From positions 1 through 64,000 of the forward strand of contig NZ_MPDM01000007.1 of the NCBI RefSeq assembly GCF_001936115.1: DNA of 64,000 nt, written 5' to 3'. Positions 54,187-63,352 of this stretch are shown piece after piece. How positions within the stretch are numbered: position 1 is the first letter of the stretch; the number at the start of each line of letters is the position of its first letter. The notes beneath the pieces were generated by a model that had not been told where the DNA came from, did not search any database, and saw only the letters and a program-made list of their open reading frames with translations. The position numbers and the translations under genes were made by a program. The stretch comes from Boudabousia marimammalium. GTDB taxonomy: Bacteria > Actinomycetota > Actinomycetes > Actinomycetales > Actinomycetaceae.

Positions 54187-54271
54187 GCCGGCCCCTTCTG
54201 CGCAAATAGCTGAAAATCTAGCAAAGAATCAGCCGGACAGTCGCCCGCTGATATGCGGGGGTGAGAGGAAA

Positions 54272-55012
54272 CTACTCCGCCTCATCCTCGGCGTCAGGTT
54301 CAGGAGCCCACAAGAAAGCCGGATCCCATACCTCTAGCGTTAAATCGTTGACTCTGAGGTCATCAACCTCCCAGGGTGATTCACCCCGATCAGAGCCAAC
54401 ATCCAAATAGTACTTATCATCATGGTCGCCGCGACGACGCCCCGGTGTCAAACGCACATCCTCAGCGGCCTCATAATCATCGTCATCATCATTCGAGCCG
54501 TCTTCCGGATTCATCCGCTGTTCCCAAGGCAACCACCTCGGTGCCAGCAAAGCACCCTCATGCGGCAGTAGCTCAATCTCACAGATCGTGGGAGTCTTCG
54601 AGCGCGGCACCCGCGTCATAGTGACCGCCCACGCCCAACCGGCATAGCCTGGGTGCAGGCAAGCGAAATAGTGCGTCAAGAGACGTTCAGCTTCCCCGAT
54701 CATACCTAGGTGTTGGCCGATATAGTCGTGGCGGACAACTTCCTTCAGCCCCTTCAGGGCCGCCTCCACCGCGCGCGCCAACACCGCATCCGGCTTTAAC
54801 TTCCGGGCCGGCTTCTTCCCGCGGGTCACCTTCGGTTGCGTAGTTTTCTTTGCCGAGGGCGACTGCTGACGAGACGTCTGCTTCGAAGCTGACTTCTTGG
54901 TCTTAACGGCCGTTGTCTTGGTCTTGGCAGCCTTAGTTTCAGCCTTGGCGGTAACCTTCCGCGCAGGCTTGCGCTTAGGCTGTTCCTCAGCCGATTCTAC
55001 TTTTTCTGCCAT
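54272..55012 (-). CDS. DUF3027 protein with Lys/Ala-rich N-terminus
   Basis: A 246-residue DUF3027 protein, an actinobacteria-specific family without known biochemistry. The first 80 residues are Lys/Ala/Thr-rich and histone-H1-like (KPARKVTAKAETKAAKTKTT), so DNA or RNA binding is plausible. The conserved domain follows (ARAVEAALKGLKEVVRHDYI, then AGWAWAVTMTRVPRSKTPTI and the LLAPRWLPWEQR motif) with an acidic Asp/Glu stretch. In actinobacteria the family is regularly next to a cold-shock gene, as here, where it lies 33 bp below it in the same direction. Confidence 0.87.
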   Translation of the reverse strand: MAEKVESAEEQPKRKPARKVTAKAETKAAKTKTTAVKTKKSASKQTSRQQSPSAKKTTQPKVTRGKKPARKLKPDAVLARAVEAALKGLKEVVRHDYIGQHLGMIGEAERLLTHYFACLHPGYAGWAWAVTMTRVPRSKTPTICEIELLPHEGALLAPRWLPWEQRMNPEDGSNDDDDDYEAAEDVRLTPGRRRGDHDDKYYLDVGSDRGESPWEVDDLRVNDLTLEVWDPAFLWAPEPDAEDEAE

Positions 55013-55044
55013 AGTTATTTACCTTGCTTCAGATATAGTGCGTT

Positions 55045-55419
55045 TTAGGCGTCAAACTCGCGAGCCAAAGCACGCAACAGTTTAGCGATCTTGCGCCCAT
55101 TCTCCGGGTAGCGGCCCCGACGGAGCGGGTCCGATGAAGCGTCCAGTAGCTTAATCAAGTCCTCAACCAGAGGCACCATCTCTTCCGGCTTGCGGCGCGC
55201 GGACTTGTGCTCTGCCGGCTCAGAAAGAATAGTTAAGGAAAGTACTTGCGGGCCACGTCGGCCTTCAGCAAAGCTGTAATCGACTTTAGTGCCCGGTCGC
55301 AACGTCTTTACACCCTCAGGGAGAACCGAAGCGTGCACGAACACGTCCTGGCGATCTTCACCAGTAATGTAGCCGAAACCTTTTGTCGGCTCAAACCATT
55401 TCACTTTTCCTACAGGCAT
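55045..55419 (-). CDS. Cold-shock-domain RNA-binding protein
   Basis: A 124-residue protein. Residues 1-66 are a cold-shock domain with RNP1 KGFGYI and RNP2-like VFVHASVL; a C-terminal extension of about 55 residues is typical of the actinobacterial CspB type. It binds single-stranded nucleic acids. ATG at 55419 follows AGGAGAAGCTC; the frame extends 27 codons further but without a start signal. It is followed by DUF3027 and probably forms an operon with it. Confidence 0.93.
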   Translation of the reverse strand: MPVGKVKWFEPTKGFGYITGEDRQDVFVHASVLPEGVKTLRPGTKVDYSFAEGRRGPQVLSLTILSEPAEHKSARRKPEEMVPLVEDLIKLLDASSDPLRRGRYPENGRKIAKLLRALAREFDA

Positions 55420-55687
55420 GAGCTTCTCCTTAAATAAATGAATACTATGCAACATGATACAAGGCTGAGAGCAGATTGTATCGTCTAGCGGGTTCAACAC
55501 TGTCTAACCCACTCACATTCCCGCCTAGGTAGGGCGTTAACTAGATATCAAGCAGTAACTGCACCCGCCTGTTCTGATGGAGTGATACTCTGTACGAAAT
55601 TAGCGGAAATCCTGATTAACGATTATTGAGCTTTACCGTTAAGTAAGACTTCCGAAAGCAAGTTGCAACAGAAACGAGAAACCTACG

Positions 55688-56668
55688 ATGCAGACTCAGA
55701 AACGAAAATCTATTCTCACTTCACTCCTGTTATTTTTCATTACGGTGGGATTTGCCCTAACACTGTCCCCCACCGCCCACGCAGAGGTCGGCGGCGGAGC
55801 AGTATTCGATGAGGAAAACCTCCTCAAGAACATTGAAGTGGTTAAGCAAGCCACCCAAGACTGCTCCACTGAAGAGTACAACTGCTATGTGGTGGTCGTA
55901 TCGAAAGCCACTTCCACCGACCTATCTGAGGACACCAAGAAATTCTGGGACCGAGATTCCTTCAGTGGCAACGACATTCTCTTAGTTCTTGCCACCGACG
56001 GGCACTGGAGCCTGGAGGTCGGCCCCAATATTAAGACCGACGGCATTGATGAGCAGAAGTTGTTGAATGCAGTACAAGAACCATTAGGAGCAGGATTCTC
56101 TGATGGAGACTGGAGCTCTGCCCTTGCGAACGCTATGAAGGTATTTAAGTCCGAAACCGCCGGCAAGATTACTTTGCAAGATCCATCCTGGGATGGTAAA
56201 CCGAAAACCTCATCTCGCTGGCCTCTCGGAGTTGGTATTGGCCTACTGGTACTTGTACTGGCCGCGCTTGCTAGTTTCCTTCTCTACAGGCAGAGGGGGA
56301 AGAAAGAAGAGACCCAGAATGCCACATTTGCCGCATCCATGACCGACCTTGACCAGCCAGAGGCCGCTCTGGTTCCGGAGGAGTCGCCTCTAGCCGCCGC
56401 GGATACCAGTTCAACCGAGATGGACGAGGGCGCCGAGGATGTCTCAGAACTCGCAGAAGAGGAGGTTCTCGACGAGTCTGTGGAAAACTCAGCCCCCACA
56501 GAAGAAGAGGCAACCGAGGAAACTGAGATAACCGAGATGGACGAGGGCGCCGAGGACGTCTCAGAACCCGCAGAAGAAGAGATTCCAGAGAATCCTCAGC
56601 AAGAATCGAAGAAGCCTCAGAAGTCACAGAAAAAACATAAGAAGCAGAAAAAACATAAGAAGAAATAG
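55688..56668 (+). CDS. TPM-domain membrane protein with acidic repeat and Lys tail
   Basis: A 326-residue protein. A signal peptide ends near SPTAHA; residues 35-175 form a TPM domain (CYVVVVSKATSTDLSEDTKK, then DILLVLATDGHWSLEVG); a membrane helix lies at about 180-203. The cytosolic part is highly acidic and contains a 13-residue repeat, EMDEGAEDVSE and its copy about 40 residues later, and it ends in a Lys/Gln/His run (KKPQKSQKKHKKQKKHKKK, 19 residues) that could bind nucleic acid, phosphate or the membrane. TPM proteins act in membrane protein quality control. The polarity switch from acidic to basic at the C-terminus is unusual. Confidence 0.85.
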   Translation: MQTQKRKSILTSLLLFFITVGFALTLSPTAHAEVGGGAVFDEENLLKNIEVVKQATQDCSTEEYNCYVVVVSKATSTDLSEDTKKFWDRDSFSGNDILLVLATDGHWSLEVGPNIKTDGIDEQKLLNAVQEPLGAGFSDGDWSSALANAMKVFKSETAGKITLQDPSWDGKPKTSSRWPLGVGIGLLVLVLAALASFLLYRQRGKKEETQNATFAASMTDLDQPEAALVPEESPLAAADTSSTEMDEGAEDVSELAEEEVLDESVENSAPTEEEATEETEITEMDEGAEDVSEPAEEEIPENPQQESKKPQKSQKKHKKQKKHKKK

Positions 56669-56670
56669 CG

Positions 56671-56709
56671 AGTATGCGTCTGCGCTCAGAATGAGCGCAG
56701 ACGCATACT
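56671..56709 (+). terminator. Terminator between TPM gene and fhs
   Basis: AGTATGCGTCTGCGCTCA (56671-56688) and TGAGCGCAGACGCATACT (56692-56709) form a perfect 18-bp stem around GAA, followed by GAGCTTTCTT. It serves the TPM gene and perhaps also the convergent fhs operon. Confidence 0.88.
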
Positions 56710-56725
56710 GAGCTTTCTTACGGAT

Positions 56726-56756
56726 CTATCAGCGGATTAGAACAATCCGCTGATAG
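56726..56756 (-). terminator. Hairpin overlapping the fhs stop codon
   Basis: CTATCAGCGGATT (56726-56738) pairs with AATCCGCTGATAG (56744-56756), a 13-bp stem that includes the last fhs codons and the stop. It is in tandem with the 18-bp stem at 56671-56709, giving a double hairpin at the end of the purine operon. Confidence 0.75.
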
Positions 56757-58410
56757 TCCCACGCTCATCAACGTCGATTCGGGCCGCCGCAGGCACCCTC
56801 GGCAAACCTGGCATCGTCAAAATGTCGCCAGTATAGACAACAATGAAACCCGCCCCGGCATTAACCTTCACATTCTTGACATGCAAGGTAAAGTCGCGCG
56901 GACTCCCCAACAGTCGCGGATCATCGCTAAAACTGTACTGTGTTTTGGCCATACAGATCGGTAAATGCGACAGGCCCATTTTTTCAATCATCGCGATAAC
57001 ACGCTGAGCTTTCGGCGCGATTTCCACGGCACTTCCGCCGTACACGCGCTGCACCAGCTGATTGATTTTCTCTTCCACAGAATCATCATCCTGGTAGGCA
57101 AAGGAGACCTCTGCCGGCGACTCACATAACCGAATCACTTCGCGCGCCAAGTCTACTCCCCCAGCGCCACCGCGTGCCCAAACCTCAGAGCGGACACATT
57201 GCACGCCGCGACGGGCGCACTCCTCAATGACCAGCGCAATCTCGGCTTCAGTGTCAGTGGGGAAAAGGTTGAGCGCAACAACGGTCGGCAACTGGTAAAC
57301 CTCAACCATATTTTCCACATGCTTAAGCAGATTCGGTAAGCCCGCCTTAACCGCATCCACGTTTTCCTGATCCAGGTCAGTTTTGGCTACCCCGCCATGC
57401 ATTTTCAGCGCCCGCACAGTGCCGACAACCACGGAACAGTTTGGTCTGGTCCCGGTGATGCGGCACATGATGTCAAGGAATTTTTCGGCTCCCAAATCTG
57501 CCCCAAAACCAGCTTCCGTCACCGTGTATTCACTCAGGCTGCGGGAAAGTTTCGTCGCCAAAATAGAATTGCACCCGTGCGCAATATTGGCGAAAGGACC
57601 GCCGTGGACAATCGCCGGAGTATGCTCCAAGGACTGCACTAGGTTCGGTTTGATAGCCTCCTTCAAAAGCGCCGTCATCGCACCAACCGCACCCAGGTCG
57701 CGGGCCGTTACAGGCTGCTGATCATAAGTGTAGGCAACAATCATATTGCCCAGTTTTTCTTTCAGATCAGGAATGGAAGTTGCCAGACAGAAAATCGCCA
57801 TTACTTCACTAGCAACAGTGATTTCAAAACCGTCTTCTCGGCTCACCCCGTCAACCGGTGAACCTAGCCCGTCCACCACATGACGCAACTGCCGATCATT
57901 CATATCAACGCAGCGTTTAATCACCACCCGCTTCGGGTTGATACCTAGCTCATTGCCTTGGTAAATATGGTTATCAAGCATGGCGGCCAGCAAGTTATTG
58001 GCCGCTGAAATCGCATGAAAATCACCGGTGAAATGCAGGTTAATGTCCTCCATTGGGACTACTTGCGCGTATCCGCCGCCGCAGGCCCCGCCTTTGAGAC
58101 CGAACACCGGCCCCAATGAGGGCTCCCGCAAAGCCATGGAGACGTTTTTCCCTAACTGCCGCAAAGCATCCGCCAGACCCACAGTCGTGGTAGTTTTACC
58201 TTCACCCGCTGGTGTCGGAGACATCGCTGTCACCAGCACTAGCTTATTGCTCTCGATTTTTGTCTCATCAATAGCTGCCAGATCAATCTTGGCCTTGTAA
58301 CGGCCGTAGGAATCAACCAGTGTGCTATCGATTCCTAAATCTTCAGCAATCTGTGTGACTGGGGCGAGCTCAGCCTGCTGGGCGATTTCAATATCAGACA
58401 AATGAGCCAT
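56737..58410 (-). CDS. fhs: Formate-tetrahydrofolate ligase
   Basis: A 557-residue Fhs of normal length. The nucleotide loop is [18 protein letters not shown], followed by [20 protein letters not shown], both family signatures, and [15 protein letters not shown] later. It makes 10-formyl-THF from formate, ATP and THF, the cofactor needed by PurH (and PurN-type) steps. It starts 12 bp below purL and is last in the purine operon, so supply of formyl groups is tied to purine synthesis. Confidence 0.97.
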   Translation of the reverse strand: MAHLSDIEIAQQAELAPVTQIAEDLGIDSTLVDSYGRYKAKIDLAAIDETKIESNKLVLVTAMSPTPAGEGKTTTTVGLADALRQLGKNVSMALREPSLGPVFGLKGGACGGGYAQVVPMEDINLHFTGDFHAISAANNLLAAMLDNHIYQGNELGINPKRVVIKRCVDMNDRQLRHVVDGLGSPVDGVSREDGFEITVASEVMAIFCLATSIPDLKEKLGNMIVAYTYDQQPVTARDLGAVGAMTALLKEAIKPNLVQSLEHTPAIVHGGPFANIAHGCNSILATKLSRSLSEYTVTEAGFGADLGAEKFLDIMCRITGTRPNCSVVVGTVRALKMHGGVAKTDLDQENVDAVKAGLPNLLKHVENMVEVYQLPTVVALNLFPTDTEAEIALVIEECARRGVQCVRSEVWARGGAGGVDLAREVIRLCESPAEVSFAYQDDDSVEEKINQLVQRVYGGSAVEIAPKAQRVIAMIEKMGLSHLPICMAKTQYSFSDDPRLLGSPRDFTLHVKNVKVNAGAGFIVVYTGDILTMPGLPRVPAAARIDVDERGTISGLF

Positions 58411-58422
58411 TTTTACTCTCCC

Positions 58423-61400
58423 TTAGCTTCTAAAGTAGGCGACAGCTGAAGCGAAGATCTGCATATCGTATTCGCCTGGAACATTCAGGTAGCAGCCGTC
58501 AGAGAAACGCTCTGCGTGCCCCATCTTGCCGAAGACGCGACCATCATCAGAAACCATTCCCTCAATCGCGTGGAAAGAATTATTCGGGTTGAAGGCAATC
58601 TCATTCGTTGGTTCACCAGCCAGATTGACATACTGGGTGGCAACATTGCGATCATCCACCAATCCCACAATGCGTCCTTCACCGTGAGAAATTGGGACTT
58701 GGAAAACCTCACCCGGATTGACGTTGCGTAGCCACGGGCTGACCGAGTTCGAAACCCGCACACTGACAATCGATGACTGGTGACGCTTAATCGAATTGTA
58801 GGTTAGCGTCGGCATCTCGGCGGAGGGCTCCATAATCTTGCCGTAAGGCAACAAACCCAGCTTTATCAGAGCTTGGAAACCATTACAGATACCGCCAATC
58901 AATCCCCCACGTTCATCCAGTAGCTCAGTAATGGCTGCCGCTACCTTCGCATTGCGCATAAAAGAGGTAATGAACTTAGCTGACCCATCGGGTTCATCTC
59001 CGCCGGAGAAACCGCCCGGGATGAACAGAATCTGGGATTGCTTTAGCTGAGCAGCAAAACGCTCAATGCTCTTTTCAATATCTTCCACTGAAAGGTTATT
59101 GATAACCATGACCTCAGGTTCGGCACCTGCCGCCTCCCAAGCGGTAGCGGTTTCATACTCACAGTTCGTGCCAGGGAATACTGGAATCAACACCCGCGGG
59201 CTGGTGACAGGTTCACCCCGGTAGCGCGTCGCTTCACCTGCGCTAGTAATCGCCTGCGGAGCCGAATCCTCCATCCCAGCGCGGGTTGGGTAAACCGGCT
59301 CTAAGGTGGCTTCGTAAGCATGCTGAATATCCATCAAATCGATGGTTGTGTTACCGTGACGCAAAACGAATTCGTCGCTGATTTCACCCAGATACACACC
59401 GTTCTCAAGTTCAACTGTGGTTTCACAAAGGAAACCACCCAGTACAGAGGCAAAACTAGATAACGGATCAAAGCCAGCCACAAAATCTACCCCTAGGCGG
59501 TTACCAAGGGCCATCTTCACGGCGGCCTCAGACACGGAAGAGCCCGTCAAACTGTATGCACTGACAATCTTTCCCTCACGAATCAGCTGAGCAACTTCAG
59601 CAAAGTATTCACGTGATACCTGATCGGGCTTGATCAGGTACAGCTGATTGCCTGGGGTCTTAAACTCTGGCGAAATGATTGAGTCCAAAGAACCCATGCT
59701 GACCGCAAAAGAAACCAGCGTCGGGATGACTTCCAGGGATTCAAAGGTGCCACTCATGGAGTCTTTACCACCAATCGCGGCCACATCCAAATCAAGTTGC
59801 GCTTGGAAGGCACCCATCAGGCTGGCCAGAGGCAGCCCCCATTTTTCGCTGTCTTTTTTCAGCGACGGGAAATACTCTTGGAAGGACAGGTGAATCTGAT
59901 CGGGATCAGCACCAGTAGCGATAATCTTTGCCACCGAATCAATCACCGCGTCATAAGCACCCTGGTAGGGGTCATGCTTGCTTACGACCGGGTTGAAACC
60001 ATAGGCCATCACAGAGCACGCCCTCGTCCTCCCAGTCAGGACCGGCAGCTTATGCGCCATCGCCTGAATAGGAGTCTTCTGATATTTTCCGCCCAAAGGC
60101 ATCAGCACAGTATTGGCGCCAACAGTGGAATCAAACTGCTGAATCAGTCCCTCTTTACTGCAGTGGTTAAGGTCAGCCATTAGCTCACGAACCCCGTCAG
60201 CCCAATCAGTTACCTGCGGCGCGGGAACCTCAGCAGCTGGATGAACCACCACGTCCATCGTCTTGGGGGCACCATTAGTGTCAAGGAATGAACGATCAAT
60301 CCGGACCACTTCCTGCCCTAGGCAAGACATGGTAAGGACAGGTTCTGCCGTCACTTCAGCGACCACAGCCATTGCCACATTCTCTGCGTAGCAATGCTCA
60401 CTGAGCACCGGCAAGTCCTGCGGGTCGATAACTAGAGCCATTCGCTCTTGTGACTCACTAATCGCAATTTCTGTCGCATTCAGACCGTCGTATTTCTTAT
60501 ACACACGATCAAGATTAATGCGCAGCCCATCAGCCAATTCGCCAATCGCAACCGAAACACCGCCGGCACCAAAGTCATTACACTTCTTAATAATCTGGGT
60601 CACAACGGGATTACGGAAAAGACGCTGCAGTTTACGTTCTTCGAGGGCGTTGCCCTTTTGCACCTGCGCGCCGCATTCGCTCACTGAACGCACATCATGT
60701 GACCGGGAGGAACCAGTTGCGCCACCAATGCCATCACGGCCAGTAGCCCCACCGATCAAAACAATCAGGTCACCCGGTTGCGGAGCTGAACGCTGAATAT
60801 CAGACTGTTTTACCGCACCTACTACCGCACCAATTTCCAGGCGCTTTGCCACATATGACGGATCATAAAATTCGTCAATAAAGGAAGTAGCTAGACCAAT
60901 CTGATTACCATAAGAGGAGTAACCGTCTGCCGCCACCTTAACGATCTTGCGTTGCGGCAACTTACCGGCCAACGTGTCCTCCATGGACTCTAAAGGATTG
61001 CCAGCGCCAGTGACGCGCATCGCCGCGTAAACATAGGCGCGACCCGATAGCGGGTCACGGATGGCGCCGCCAATACAAGTGGCCGCACCACCGAATGGCT
61101 CGATTTCGGTGGGATGGTTATGTGTTTCATTCTTGAACAGCAACAACCACTGCTCAGTTTCGCCATCCACATCAACATCGACCTTGATTGTGCACGCATT
61201 AATTTCGTCACTAATATCGAGCTGCTCAAGTTTGCCTTCGGCCCGCAAATGCTTCATCGCCATGGTTGCGATATTCATCAGCGTTACCGGCTTGTCTGGG
61301 TTAATGCCGGATTTGATTGCCAGATAGGATTCGTAGGTGCGAGCGACCCGCTCATCCTCGATCTTCACATTCTGGAGAGCAGTGTTAAAGGTAGTGTGCC

Positions 61401-62070
61401 GGCAGTGATCTGACCAGTAGGTATCAATGACTTTGAGTTCAGTCTCGGTCGGATTCCGTTTCAGGCCCGCAAAATACTCTTGCACCATCAGCAGATCAGC
61501 CAAATCCATTGCGGCATGGGAATCAACTAGATACTGTTCCAGTTCGGCGCGAGATAGAGAAATAAAGTTCTCCACCTCAGGGATAAGTTGCGCCGGAGTC
61601 GTATTCAGAGCCAGCGACTGTGGTAGCTCCAGTGGCACTTCGTGAGAATCCACCGGGTTAATCAGGTAGGCCTTAATCTTAGCGAGTTCAGCCTCAGTGA
61701 TATCTCCGCTAATGACGTACAGGCAGGCGTAGCTCACCCTCGGCTTTTCCACCTGCGCCATCATCTGAATACACACTGCCGCACTGTCAGCCCGCTGATC
61801 ATATTGGCCGGGCAGGTAGCTCACCGCGAAGACGTGATCTCTTGGGTCCAGTTCAAGATCCGTGAAATAACGGTCAAGCGGAGGCTGCGCAAAAACATTA
61901 GTGACCGCTTGGGAGAATACCTCTGCGGAGACATTTTCAGCATCATAGCGGTTAATGATACGGACGCCCTCTACCGACGGCAGATTAAGGAAAGTATGGA
62001 TATGTTCAAGCAGGCTATCAGCTGCGGGATTCTTATCCGACTGCGCTTCAACGTAGATTCTAGAGATCAT
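58423..62070 (-). CDS. purL: FGAM synthase, large fused form (PurL-PurQ)
   Basis: A 1215-residue fused phosphoribosylformylglycinamidine synthase. The N-terminal and central part has the PurL pattern (DTYWSDHCRHTTFNT, KNETHNHPTEIEPFGGAATC, CNDFGAGGVSVAIGEL), and the C-terminal 280 residues are the glutamine amidotransferase with PVFPGTNCEYETA and catalytic Cys in GGICNGFQALIKLGLLP. Most actinobacteria use separate PurS, PurQ and PurL; this large form is otherwise known from bifidobacteria, proteobacteria and eukaryotes. ATG at 62070 overlaps the purD stop by 11 bp. Confidence 0.95.
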   Translation of the reverse strand: MISRIYVEAQSDKNPAADSLLEHIHTFLNLPSVEGVRIINRYDAENVSAEVFSQAVTNVFAQPPLDRYFTDLELDPRDHVFAVSYLPGQYDQRADSAAVCIQMMAQVEKPRVSYACLYVISGDITEAELAKIKAYLINPVDSHEVPLELPQSLALNTTPAQLIPEVENFISLSRAELEQYLVDSHAAMDLADLLMVQEYFAGLKRNPTETELKVIDTYWSDHCRHTTFNTALQNVKIEDERVARTYESYLAIKSGINPDKPVTLMNIATMAMKHLRAEGKLEQLDISDEINACTIKVDVDVDGETEQWLLLFKNETHNHPTEIEPFGGAATCIGGAIRDPLSGRAYVYAAMRVTGAGNPLESMEDTLAGKLPQRKIVKVAADGYSSYGNQIGLATSFIDEFYDPSYVAKRLEIGAVVGAVKQSDIQRSAPQPGDLIVLIGGATGRDGIGGATGSSRSHDVRSVSECGAQVQKGNALEERKLQRLFRNPVVTQIIKKCNDFGAGGVSVAIGELADGLRINLDRVYKKYDGLNATEIAISESQERMALVIDPQDLPVLSEHCYAENVAMAVVAEVTAEPVLTMSCLGQEVVRIDRSFLDTNGAPKTMDVVVHPAAEVPAPQVTDWADGVRELMADLNHCSKEGLIQQFDSTVGANTVLMPLGGKYQKTPIQAMAHKLPVLTGRTRACSVMAYGFNPVVSKHDPYQGAYDAVIDSVAKIIATGADPDQIHLSFQEYFPSLKKDSEKWGLPLASLMGAFQAQLDLDVAAIGGKDSMSGTFESLEVIPTLVSFAVSMGSLDSIISPEFKTPGNQLYLIKPDQVSREYFAEVAQLIREGKIVSAYSLTGSSVSEAAVKMALGNRLGVDFVAGFDPLSSFASVLGGFLCETTVELENGVYLGEISDEFVLRHGNTTIDLMDIQHAYEATLEPVYPTRAGMEDSAPQAITSAGEATRYRGEPVTSPRVLIPVFPGTNCEYETATAWEAAGAEPEVMVINNLSVEDIEKSIERFAAQLKQSQILFIPGGFSGGDEPDGSAKFITSFMRNAKVAAAITELLDERGGLIGGICNGFQALIKLGLLPYGKIMEPSAEMPTLTYNSIKRHQSSIVSVRVSNSVSPWLRNVNPGEVFQVPISHGEGRIVGLVDDRNVATQYVNLAGEPTNEIAFNPNNSFHAIEGMVSDDGRVFGKMGHAERFSDGCYLNVPGEYDMQIFASAVAYFRS

Positions 62071-63340
62071 GGTGAGCCTCAATTTCTCGAGCTTTGGTTC
62101 CAATATCGGTACGGTAGTGGTTGTGAGCAAAGGAAACCTGACTCACGTGTTGGTAGGCGGAGTCAATCGCTTGGCTCAAGGACTCACCAAAACCAAGTAC
62201 GTTGAGGACTCGGCCTGAGGAGCTTTCCAGTTCGCCATTGTGGTTGCGTTTCACGCCAGCGAATACGAGGAAGGGGGCAACCTCGCTGTCGTATGAGATA
62301 ACATTCCCCTTAATCGGGTTTTCTGGATACCCTTCACAGGCCATGACCACACAGGCGGCATGACGGGCGGAGAACTCCACCTCCGCTTCTGCTAGGCGTC
62401 CCGCGCTGGTAGCCAAGAAAATGTCTAACAGATTGCTGCTGAGCAACGGCAAAACGACCTGGGTTTCTGGATCACCAAATCGCGCATTGTATTCAATGAC
62501 CTGGAGGCCTTTGTCAGTCAGCATCAAACCAAAGTACAGGCACCCACGAAAATCGAGGCCATCGGCGATCAGGCCAGCAAGCGTAGGCTGCATAATATTG
62601 CGCTCAAACTCAGCCGCAACCTCCTTGGTAAACACCGGGTTAGGGGCAACACAACCCATTCCGCCGGTGTTTGGACCTTCATCACCGTCGTAGATCTTTT
62701 TGTGGTCCATGCTTGAGATCATCGGCTTGATGGTCTTGCCATCACAGAAAGCTAAAACGGAGATTTCCGGGCCAGATAAGAACTCCTCAATAATCACTGC
62801 AGCAGAGCTGGTGCCGAACTTCAAATCCACCATGAAGTTCTCCAGCACGGCTTCCGCCTGGGTCAGATCTTGCACAATTACGACACCCTTCCCCAGTGCC
62901 AGACCGTCTGCTTTAATGACGAGGGGGAAGGCGGCTTTTCGGACATAGTCGCGCGCCAGCTCAACATCAGTGAACTCTGCATAAGCGGCGGTGGGGATGC
63001 CGTGCTTGACCATGAATTCTTTGGCGAAGCGTTTCGACCCTTCCAGCATGGCACCGGATTTACGCGGACCAAAACAGGCGATCCCCGCATCTTCTAAAGC
63101 GTCAACTAGCCCAAGTACCAGCGGGTCGTCCGGCGCGACGACACAGAATTCAATCCCGTTTTCCACGCAAAAAGCCACAATAGCTGGAATATCAGTTGCT
63201 GCAATCTCGGGATGAATCGTAGCAAAAGTCATGGCGTCATTACCCGGGATAGCGTCAAGGCTAATCTCTGGGTTATCCGCTAGTAGCTGTGTTGCGATCG
63301 CGTACTCGCGGCCCCCACTGCCAATAATACAAACTTTCAC
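62060..63340 (-). CDS. purD: Phosphoribosylamine-glycine ligase
   Basis: A 426-residue GAR synthetase with the ATP-grasp layout. Family sequences include MKVCIIGSGGREYAIATQL, KADGLALGKGVVIVQ, GPEISVLAFCDGKTI, DEGPNTGGMGCVAPNPVFT and VIEYNARFGDPETQVVLPLL. It joins glycine to phosphoribosylamine, the second step of purine synthesis. It lies between purH and purL; its stop overlaps the purL start by 11 bp, so it is coupled to it. Confidence 0.96.
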   Translation of the reverse strand: MKVCIIGSGGREYAIATQLLADNPEISLDAIPGNDAMTFATIHPEIAATDIPAIVAFCVENGIEFCVVAPDDPLVLGLVDALEDAGIACFGPRKSGAMLEGSKRFAKEFMVKHGIPTAAYAEFTDVELARDYVRKAAFPLVIKADGLALGKGVVIVQDLTQAEAVLENFMVDLKFGTSSAAVIIEEFLSGPEISVLAFCDGKTIKPMISSMDHKKIYDGDEGPNTGGMGCVAPNPVFTKEVAAEFERNIMQPTLAGLIADGLDFRGCLYFGLMLTDKGLQVIEYNARFGDPETQVVLPLLSSNLLDIFLATSAGRLAEAEVEFSARHAACVVMACEGYPENPIKGNVISYDSEVAPFLVFAGVKRNHNGELESSSGRVLNVLGFGESLSQAIDSAYQHVSQVSFAHNHYRTDIGTKAREIEAHHDL

Positions 63341-63352
63341 GTCCAGCCTTTC

